A stretch of DNA of 5,329 bases from Candidatus Thorarchaeota archaeon (GTDB taxonomy: Archaea; Asgardarchaeota; Thorarchaeia; Thorarchaeales; Thorarchaeaceae): assembly GCA_016840245.1 (NCBI GenBank), contig JAEOST010000677.1, positions 1 through 5,329 of the forward strand. Direction: 5' to 3'. Of this stretch, positions 1 to 4,701 are shown in pieces; position 1 is the first letter of the stretch; each line of letters opens with the position of its first letter. The position numbers were made by a program, and so were the translations under genes. The notes under the pieces were generated by a model. It saw only the letters and a list, made by a program, of their open reading frames with translations, was not told where the DNA came from and searched no databases.

Positions 1-302
1 GTAAATTCTGTTGAAACCAAACCCCTAAGCTCACTGAGACTCACTCTGTGACGATCTGAGGTAGGAATTACTCGTATGGGCATGTACGTCTTCCGGAGAA
101 ATTCGAAGTCCCTACCGTTCAATGATTGAAGTGCTCGCAAGCATATCATTGAAAGAAGATAATCTTCCGGGACTGCTTGCTGTATTGGCGGACCACCCAC
201 CAACTGCTGCACACTGATTGCAGCAACAGGTACAATGAGATGATGATGGTCCAAGTCCATTAGGGTTTCACTACATGTTAAATAATGATAATTGCTTTTC
301 AT
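1..302 (-). CDS. Hypothetical protein, 5' part only, running off the left edge
   Basis: Reading the minus strand from an ATG at 302-300, the frame stays open for 100 codons to the window edge, so only the N-terminus is seen. I do not recognise the family. From an internal Met at 260-258 the protein reads MDLDHHHLIVPVAAIS and continues with a helical stretch (EDYLLSMICLRALQSL) and a strand-like segment (TYMPIRVIPT), which looks like a soluble alpha/beta protein; there is no signal peptide or membrane segment. The start is ambiguous. A TATA-like tract at 329-340 lies about 30 bases before the ATG at 302 and favours it with a very short leader; the ATG at 260 has a second A/T-rich element at 277-286. 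It lies on the same strand as the SPFH gene but behind a terminator-like element, so it is probably a separate unit. The opposite strand has no competing long frame. Moderately sure it is a gene, unsure of its function. Confidence 0.6.
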   Translation of the reverse strand, partial: MKSNYHYLTCSETLMDLDHHHLIVPVAAISVQQLVGGPPIQQAVPEDYLLSMICLRALQSLNGRDFEFLRKTYMPIRVIPTSDRHRVSLSELRGLVSTEF

Positions 303-328
303 CCTTTCGTGATTGGCGCCTGAGTCTG

Positions 329-340
329 AAAAGTAATAGA
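329..340 (-). promoter_or_regulatory. TATA-like promoter element of the left-edge gene
   Basis: On the minus strand this reads TCTATTACTTTT, centred about 32 bases before the ATG at 302, close to where archaeal TATA boxes sit for nearly leaderless transcripts. It begins just after the T6 tract of the upstream terminator. The match is weak, and it overlaps sequence whose A/T-richness could have other causes. Confidence 0.3.
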
Positions 341-341
341 C

Positions 342-395
342 AAAAAAGAGAAAGTGAAGTCGCTCGTGGACCACGTTTAGTGCTCCCAAGCGACT
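342..395 (-). terminator. Hairpin plus T-tract terminator after the SPFH gene
   Basis: Arms AGTCGCT (358-364) and AGCGACT (389-395) form a perfect 7-bp inverted repeat enclosing an inner near-palindrome CGTGGACCACG (365-375). On the minus-strand transcript the stem is followed by a pyrimidine-rich stretch ending in six T (347-342). It begins 28 bases after the SPFH stop codon. Archaeal termination depends mainly on the U-rich tract, so the stem may only contribute to stability or be incidental. Confidence 0.5.
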
Positions 396-422
396 CTTGT
401 TTTTCGAGCAGACCTACTTGGA

Positions 423-1748
423 TTACTTGTCCTCGGTAACTGATAACTCACCAAGGGACTCTTTCATCAAGCCCTTCATATCAAAGCCCATCATCCTAGC
501 CATAATTAGCATAGGCATGAGGACATTGCCAAAGACTTGGAATGCACCCGCTCCGCCCCCGGAGCCATCTCCACCCTCAGCATCGCCAGCTATGCCGCCG
601 CCTCCACCGAACAGAGTGACATCACCAATATCGATCTGCTCATAGATCTTAGGCATCATCTGTAGGAAGTCTCTTGCGAAAGCCTGAGGTGAGTAACCCT
701 TGGCAGCCTCGAGTGTTTTGTGAATACCCTCGGCCTCAGCCATTGTGACCTTGCGAATCTTATCAGCCTCGGCCTCAGCCATCATACTGATTCTCTCAGC
801 ATCGGCTTGAGCTTGCTGCAGAATTCTCTGAGCCTCAACTTCGACCTCTTGTTTGATCTTACGTTGTTTCTCAGCCTCAGCATCTAGCTTTGCGACCTCA
901 AGGTCCTTAGCAGCTTCTACCTCAGCCTGCTGCTTCTCATAGCGACGTGACATCAACACTTTTTGCAGGTCAATCTCAAGAACGCTCTGTTCACGCTGTT
1001 TCTCAGCCTCTTGGATAGCACGAAGCTGCGCCTGTTCTTGGACACCAATCTGTTTGTCCCTGTCAATCTCCTTGTCCCTGAGAAGTCGGGTTCTCTCAAT
1101 GTCCTTGAGACCTGTAGCCTGTTCAGCATCAATGAGAGCAATCTGAGCTAGTCTGTGCATCTCAGCCTCACGTGGCTTTGACATATCACTCAAGAACGAG
1201 TCGTTAACAACAACTACGTCTACAAGCTCTACTGTGACTATCTTGAGACCCCACTCACTAACGATGTCAATGAGTTCTTTCTTGATAGCTTCAATGATCA
1301 ATTGTCGCTCTTCCAGAATCTCCTCAACTGATAGCTGGGCACAAGCAGTTCTGATGACTGATTCAATAATAGCAGTCAAACGCATTGGAATTGACTGCCA
1401 GGTTACGTTATTGATTGTAGCAATAGCATTTTCAGCCTGCCATTGAAGTACAGCACTCAAACGTATCTTTTGCTTCTCTTTGGAAAGTACAGACTCCGCT
1501 GAGATGTTTAACTGCTGAACTGTCCTGTCAACTGCAAGAATTCTATCGAAGAAGGGTATTCGAATGACCATTCCACCCTCACCCTGTTTGATAGCCTTAC
1601 CTCTTCTAAGATGAACGTAGAAGATGTTGGGATCGAAAATCTTCACGTACTTCATCATGTAGAAGATTATCAGGACTAAGAACAGAATACCGAATATTGC
1701 AATGGCAGCTACTAAATTCTGAGCAAGTGTATCTAGAAATGATTGCAT
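423..1748 (-). CDS. Flotillin-like SPFH/band-7 membrane scaffold protein
   Basis: A 441-residue flotillin-type protein (compare bacterial YuaG/FloT and YqiK), expected to oligomerise and organise a membrane microdomain. Seen in order: one hydrophobic segment at about 12-31, followed by MMKYVK, whose positive charge puts the rest of the chain in the cytoplasm; an SPFH domain at about 38-185 (for example GMVIRIPFFDR, IRLSAVLQW, WGLKIVTVEL); a long charged coiled coil at about 190-350 rich in Glu-Ala repeats such as AEAEADKIRKVTMAEAEG, the flotillin signature; a glycine-rich linker at 380-401; and a hydrophobic C-terminal helix at about 403-424 (FGNVLMPMLIMARMMG) that could mediate self-association or membrane contact. 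Length is ordinary for flotillins. The ATG at 1748 is chosen because it precedes the membrane segment; no clear ribosome-binding site is present. It lies downstream of, and on the same strand as, the NfeD gene, its usual partner, but separated by an unusually long 273 bases. Confidence 0.95.
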   Translation of the reverse strand: MQSFLDTLAQNLVAAIAIFGILFLVLIIFYMMKYVKIFDPNIFYVHLRRGKAIKQGEGGMVIRIPFFDRILAVDRTVQQLNISAESVLSKEKQKIRLSAVLQWQAENAIATINNVTWQSIPMRLTAIIESVIRTACAQLSVEEILEERQLIIEAIKKELIDIVSEWGLKIVTVELVDVVVVNDSFLSDMSKPREAEMHRLAQIALIDAEQATGLKDIERTRLLRDKEIDRDKQIGVQEQAQLRAIQEAEKQREQSVLEIDLQKVLMSRRYEKQQAEVEAAKDLEVAKLDAEAEKQRKIKQEVEVEAQRILQQAQADAERISMMAEAEADKIRKVTMAEAEGIHKTLEAAKGYSPQAFARDFLQMMPKIYEQIDIGDVTLFGGGGGIAGDAEGGDGSGGGAGAFQVFGNVLMPMLIMARMMGFDMKGLMKESLGELSVTEDK

Positions 1749-2021
1749 TTGTTTTTCTACTCACACCATTGTGTTTTTGGCGTCTGAGGCTCTCTCCCCT
1801 CTAGGTTGCTCTTGGAATGAGTAATGTCTTCCACCCTCATTTCGGGTAGCGACTTAGCTCCTCGCCCGGCAACTGTGTGATCTAGACATTTACTTTTGTC
1901 CAAACACGTGTTACTCCTGTAGTCGAACCCCAGAGTTGTGCTGAGGTCAGACGCACCTGTATATATTGTGAAAAGAGGGAATATAAACTTGCGCAGGGGT
2001 TCAGAGTTGATTAAAGGAGAT
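1749..2021. other. Spacer between the NfeD and SPFH genes
   Basis: This 273-base stretch has no convincing gene. It holds a perfect 10-bp palindrome AACACGTGTT at 1903-1912, a TATA-like stretch TATATATT at 1960-1967, and a plus-strand promoter-like element at 1975-1991 (listed separately). A 27-codon minus-strand frame (1757-1840) ends eight bases before the SPFH ATG but resembles no known leader peptide. The SPFH gene may have its own promoter here (a weak candidate is the A/T-rich AAAAGTAAAT on the minus strand near 1893) or be read through from the NfeD gene with a long leader. Confidence 0.6.
1975..1991 (+). promoter_or_regulatory. Promoter-like element facing into the 3' end of the NfeD gene
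   Basis: GAGGGAATATAAACTTG fits an archaeal purine-rich BRE plus TATA box. Its core AATATAAACTTG matches the element before the zinc-protein gene (3059-3070, AATATAAACCTG) at 11 of 12 positions. Transcription would begin near 2010 and run antisense to the NfeD gene. No believable plus-strand gene follows, so the product, if any, would be an antisense RNA. Confidence 0.35.
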
Positions 2022-2984
2022 TCAGCCCTTCTTTGCATCATTCGATTTGGCACTCTGTTTATGCTGGCCCTTTGCAAGTTCCTCTTCTGGATCAACATAC
2101 ACAAATTTGTCATCTGCGGAAATGACAAAAACCCAATCACCCTTCTGGAATACGTCTCCCTTCTGGAATGGTCGAGCGTGGAATCGACGAAGGCCCATCT
2201 CTGTATCTGCACGCACCTCTCCAAAATCTGAAGAGATTGTAGACACCGCTTCTACCTTATCCCCTACAATATGTCTAGGTCCAATCATGAATCCAGATTC
2301 AACCATCATCTTACCAAGTATCATCCTTAGACTATAGACAGTTATGAATACTAAGAAGAAATGAGCCCCTAGTTTTAGCGGGAAAAGCATCTCGATCCCA
2401 GGGTAGTATATTATTGCGCCAATGAATCCAAAACTTAGCATCCCAGTACCAATGGTAATTCCCATTGGTGCACCTCGCTCAGTTTCAAAGAAACCAGACT
2501 TGTCAGCTTCAGGACCGGTATCAAAATCGTGATCAATATCATGATCTGCATCATGGTCCATGTCGTGATCTACATCGTGGTCTACATCGTGATCAACATC
2601 ATGGTCTACGTCATGGCCAATATCGTGGTCAACTTCTACACCATGACCAAAATCATGCTCGATGCTGTGGTCAATATCATGGTCAACATCATGGTCAACA
2701 TCATGGTCAACATCATGGTCATAATCGTGTTCAACTTCATGACCTACATCAGCTTCGTAGCCATGATCAAAGTCATGGTCAACATCATGGTCGATGTCGT
2801 GATCAATATCATGGTCTATATCGTGGTCAACATCATGGTCTACGTCGTGGTCCATTCCATGTTCGGCAATTATAGCAAATACCCTTCCAAGAGCAAACAT
2901 ACCAAAAGTGTAGAAGAGACCAACAAATAAGATTCCAATTGAAATATCTCTAAACAATGCTGCCAGTGCTACCATGTCTTGCAT
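2022..2984 (-). CDS. NfeD-family membrane protein with a giant Asp/His repeat insertion
   Basis: A 320-residue partner of the SPFH protein. Order of parts: membrane segment at about 14-39 (SIGILFVGLFYTFGMFALG); an Asp/His repeat at 42-155; a membrane hairpin at about 175-195 and 203-222; then an NfeD-type OB-fold beta barrel at about 237-298, recognisable by IVGDKVEAVST, FGEVRAD, FHARPF and KGDWVFVISADDKFVYVDP; and a lysine-rich tail. NfeD OB domains are known partners of SPFH proteins (YuaF-YuaG, YqiJ-YqiK, the stomatin operon partner), which supports the call strongly. The odd part is the insertion: 27 His, nearly all at every fourth residue, alternating with Asp and a Val/Ile/Phe, predicted to bind divalent metal or act as a polyanionic spacer. 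Positive charge after the last membrane segment (R220, K225) suggests the OB fold, and so also the repeat, faces the cytoplasm. Start: ATG at 2984, with Met4 (2975) an alternative; no clear ribosome-binding site. Confidence 0.93.
   Translation of the reverse strand: MQDMVALAALFRDISIGILFVGLFYTFGMFALGRVFAIIAEHGMDHDVDHDVDHDIDHDIDHDIDHDVDHDFDHGYEADVGHEVEHDYDHDVDHDVDHDVDHDIDHSIEHDFGHGVEVDHDIGHDVDHDVDHDVDHDVDHDMDHDADHDIDHDFDTGPEADKSGFFETERGAPMGITIGTGMLSFGFIGAIIYYPGIEMLFPLKLGAHFFLVFITVYSLRMILGKMMVESGFMIGPRHIVGDKVEAVSTISSDFGEVRADTEMGLRRFHARPFQKGDVFQKGDWVFVISADDKFVYVDPEEELAKGQHKQSAKSNDAKKG
2520..2861 (-). repeat. 12-bp tandem repeat encoding Asp-His-Asp-Val/Ile units
   Basis: About 340 bases of degenerate 12-bp units coding for four residues each (residues 42-155 of the NfeD-like protein). 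Every complete change in copy number keeps the reading frame. Most copies differ at synonymous positions and at the hydrophobic residue (Val, Ile, Phe, Met, Tyr, Ala), but 2676-2711 holds three identical copies of ATCATGGTCAAC on the plus strand, followed by nine matching bases of a fourth, which suggests a recent local expansion. At protein level there are three larger blocks, each of nine His and each closing with a HisAspPhe-x-x-Gly-x-Glu-x-Asp motif (residues 70-79, 110-119, 152-161). Confidence 0.9.
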
Positions 2985-3006
2985 TCTATTTTCAACCGAC
3001 CCTCTG

Positions 3007-3026
3007 AGTGAGATTTAGTTCTCACT
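3007..3026. promoter_or_regulatory. Inverted repeat in the divergent intergenic region, possible operator
   Basis: AGTGAGA (3007-3013) and TCTCACT (3020-3026) are perfect 7-bp arms around the six bases TTTAGT. The site lies 23 bases upstream of the NfeD gene start and 68 bases upstream of the zinc-protein ATG, within the 110-base divergent promoter region. It could be a dyad for a regulator, or a hairpin in the NfeD leader RNA. Function is inferred from position and symmetry only. Confidence 0.4.
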
Positions 3027-3051
3027 AGTTGATGTTTGTGTACTAATTCAC

Positions 3052-3070
3052 GGGAGATAATATAAACCTG
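3052..3070 (+). promoter_or_regulatory. BRE/TATA promoter of the zinc-protein gene
   Basis: GGGAGATAATATAAACCTG contains a purine-rich BRE-like part and the box TATAAA at 3061-3066. Predicted transcription start is near 3090, about five bases before the ATG at 3095, so the message would be almost leaderless. The reverse strand of the same A/T core (TTTATATTAT) could also serve the NfeD gene with a leader of roughly 50 bases. Confidence 0.55.
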
Positions 3071-3094
3071 AGCAACCAATTCTGTAGCTTGACA

Positions 3095-3475
3095 ATGAAG
3101 AGAGGTAGTCCTGAGTTAGATCCGTATTGTAGATACTGTGGTGAGTATAAAGGAGTAGGTATTTGCGTAAGGAAGGAGTGCAGTGAAAATAACTATGAAT
3201 CAAGTATTCTTAGAGATGAAAGATTTAGAGAGATTCAAGTTACTGATGCCATTTACAAAGCAACATGTGTGATCTGTGAGGGAATATCAGAGGTTGAGTG
3301 CATAAATTGTGGAAGAGGATTCTGCAAGAATCACGTGGAAAATTATCAAAGTACAATTCTTCATGGATTAGACCATCATATTGGAACATGTGATGTCTGT
3401 CAGGAGAATGTATGTGAGCACTGTTGGATAGTAAAAGAAGGAAAAATACAGTGCCGAAGCCATCTAGAGGACTAA
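3095..3475 (+). CDS. Small Cys/His-rich zinc-binding protein (B-box/RING-like)
   Basis: A 126-residue protein built almost wholly from zinc ligands. Seen: C12, C15, C24, C29 (one four-Cys site); C58, C61, C69, C72, C77, H80 with H90, H94 and H95 nearby (spacing C-x2-C-x7-C-x2-C-x4-C-x2-H, B-box-like); and C99, C102, C107, C110, C120, H123 (C-x2-C-x4-C-x2-C-x9-C-x2-H). This could hold about four or five zinc ions. Such modules usually mediate protein contacts, and RING-type versions act in ubiquitin transfer, but no ubiquitin-pathway gene is seen here, so no enzymatic role is claimed. There is no membrane segment or DNA-binding helix-turn-helix. The ATG at 3095 is preferred because the promoter places the RNA start just before it; an in-frame TTG at 3089 is possible. 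It is divergent from the NfeD gene and 104 bases before the next gene, which has its own promoter candidate. Certain as a gene, tentative as to fold. Confidence 0.88.
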   Translation: MKRGSPELDPYCRYCGEYKGVGICVRKECSENNYESSILRDERFREIQVTDAIYKATCVICEGISEVECINCGRGFCKNHVENYQSTILHGLDHHIGTCDVCQENVCEHCWIVKEGKIQCRSHLED

Positions 3476-3545
3476 GAAGCCATAATCAGCTTGCTAGGTA
3501 GAGCCAGATAAAGGCTAAATGGGACAGTTCTTGCGTTCCAGAAGG

Positions 3546-3560
3546 AACAAACATTTATGC
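3546..3560 (+). promoter_or_regulatory. Promoter-like element of the longin/winged-helix gene
   Basis: AACAAACATTTATGC carries a BRE-like purine/A-rich part and TTTATG (3554-3559), centred about 23 bases before the ATG at 3580. This predicts a leaderless or nearly leaderless transcript for the two-gene unit that follows. The GGAG at 3575-3578 lies only one base from the ATG, too close to serve it as a ribosome-binding site. Confidence 0.45.
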
Positions 3561-3579
3561 AAAGATAATAGTCTGGAGA

Positions 3580-4701
3580 ATGAGACGAGTTATGCCATCT
3601 GGAGTCTTCGTAGTTCACTGGGATGATTTCAGAGGACTGCTTGTAGAAAAGCGATATCCAACATCGCTCTCCCTAACAGAGAAAGACCTGAACCTCGTGT
3701 ACTACCAACATCAGCAGGGTGAAAAGGCACCTCTGAAGTATATTGAAGTTGGCGGCATGAAAATTGCATCGTTCGTTCAAGATTCACATCCAGGCTGGAT
3801 TGTTTGTTTTGTGCTTTCTGTAATCGAAGATATGGAGATTCAGAGGACTCGTCTATGCGGAATGGGACGTTTCATCCTAGAGCTGATTTTGGTTGACCCC
3901 GATCATGTTGATATTGAACAGATTATCGAACGTGAATGCATTCTTGACGAACCAGAGGAGGAGCAAAAACTTGCTGAAATATTTCTCACACCATCCTCAG
4001 CATTGCTATTGGAGAAGATGCAACAGGAAGGTGTAGAGAGTGCAGCTCGGTTGTCCATGTGGCTAAAGAGTCAAGTTCAAACAGAAGTTGATATCCGCGA
4101 TGTTGCTGCACCACTCATGCGTACAGATGTTGTACGAGTGGAACGAATTGGGAAGACTACTGAAGCAGTATTCCTTGTAAAGGATGTCTTTGGATACAGA
4201 GCACCACCAGTTGATTCGATTCAATATTCAATAGAAACTATGCCACCAATTGGGGAAGAGTATTTGGGATATGTCACTGGATTCTTCTCACCACCACCAC
4301 CAAATAAAGGGTATAATCCAGCAATACCTGTAGATGATCCGAATTCCCCGATTATGGAGGATAGAGAGCTTATATCAGGAATACTTGTAAAACGATTTCA
4401 TTATGTAGTATTGCAGATTCTCCGAGAAAGACCACATACAGTATCAGAGATATCGGCAAGTACAAATCTACCTATGGAAGTGGTTCAAAACATTCTATGG
4501 TCACTTGAATCAGACAAGGTGACTGTACAGCTAAAAGGAACAGACCACTGGGCGTTAATGACCAATCCAACGATAGATTCATTCATGCCCGAGCACGTGT
4601 TACCAACATTAACACGTAAAGTAAAAGAGAAGGAGATAACACCTGAAACCGCAAAGCGGTATCTTGAGATTCTCATCCAAAAATGGGGCGAGAAAAAGTG
4701 A
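3580..4701 (+). CDS. Longin-like protein with two winged-helix domains, GTPase neighbour
   Basis: A 373-residue protein not matched to a named family. By eye its N-terminus (about 6-122) has longin-type order: paired strands (GVFVVHWDDF, GLLVEKRYP), a helix, more strands (MKIASFVQD, GWIVCFVLSVIED) and a helix (GMGRFILELI). A winged helix spans about 138-208, a proline-rich linker 237-257 (SPPPPNKGYNPAIPVDDP lies within it), and a clearer winged helix 268-330, with HTVSEISASTNLPMEVVQNI as helix-turn-helix and KVTVQLKGTDHWALM as wing. A helical tail ends the protein. Longin followed by winged helices recalls NPRL2/NPRL3 of the GATOR1 complex, which regulates Rag GTPases; tandem winged helices also occur in ESCRT-II. 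Its 3' end overlaps a GTPase fusion gene, which supports a role with that GTPase rather than as a simple transcription factor, though the latter is not excluded. Start: ATG 3580, with Met5 (3592) an alternative that has GGAG 13 bases upstream. No membrane segment. Confidence 0.9.
   Translation: MRRVMPSGVFVVHWDDFRGLLVEKRYPTSLSLTEKDLNLVYYQHQQGEKAPLKYIEVGGMKIASFVQDSHPGWIVCFVLSVIEDMEIQRTRLCGMGRFILELILVDPDHVDIEQIIERECILDEPEEEQKLAEIFLTPSSALLLEKMQQEGVESAARLSMWLKSQVQTEVDIRDVAAPLMRTDVVRVERIGKTTEAVFLVKDVFGYRAPPVDSIQYSIETMPPIGEEYLGYVTGFFSPPPPNKGYNPAIPVDDPNSPIMEDRELISGILVKRFHYVVLQILRERPHTVSEISASTNLPMEVVQNILWSLESDKVTVQLKGTDHWALMTNPTIDSFMPEHVLPTLTRKVKEKEITPETAKRYLEILIQKWGEKK

Noticed and set aside
1..51. 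C-terminal end of a plus-strand gene entering from the left (16 codons to a TGA at 49-51)
   Set aside because: Too short to judge, and the minus-strand frame over the same bases is far longer.
397..645. Plus-strand frame with proline runs
   Set aside because: It mirrors the glycine-rich linker and C-terminus of the SPFH gene on the other strand.
1903..1912. Perfect palindrome AACACGTGTT as an operator
   Set aside because: Ten-base palindromes occur by chance and no second copy or nearby start supports a regulatory role; kept only as a note in the spacer entry.
1911..1950. tRNA T-arm-like GGGGTTCGACT on the minus strand in the spacer
   Set aside because: The flanking bases do not form a 5-bp T stem and no anticodon arm or acceptor stem could be paired around it.
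1757..2224. 155-codon minus-strand frame overlapping the NfeD 3' end and filling the spacer
   Set aside because: Composition is irregular, no domain is recognisable, and it overlaps the well-supported NfeD C-terminus by about 200 bases. Its last 27 codons (from 1840) are the only part outside and look like chance.
2520..2861. CRISPR array
   Set aside because: The 12-bp units are contiguous with no unique spacers and are in-frame coding sequence.
2465..2930. Two long plus-strand open frames, rich in His/Gln/Arg and in Ile/Met/Val
   Set aside because: They lie opposite the 12-bp repeat and are open only because the repeat keeps all frames periodic. The minus-strand product continues into a clear NfeD OB fold.
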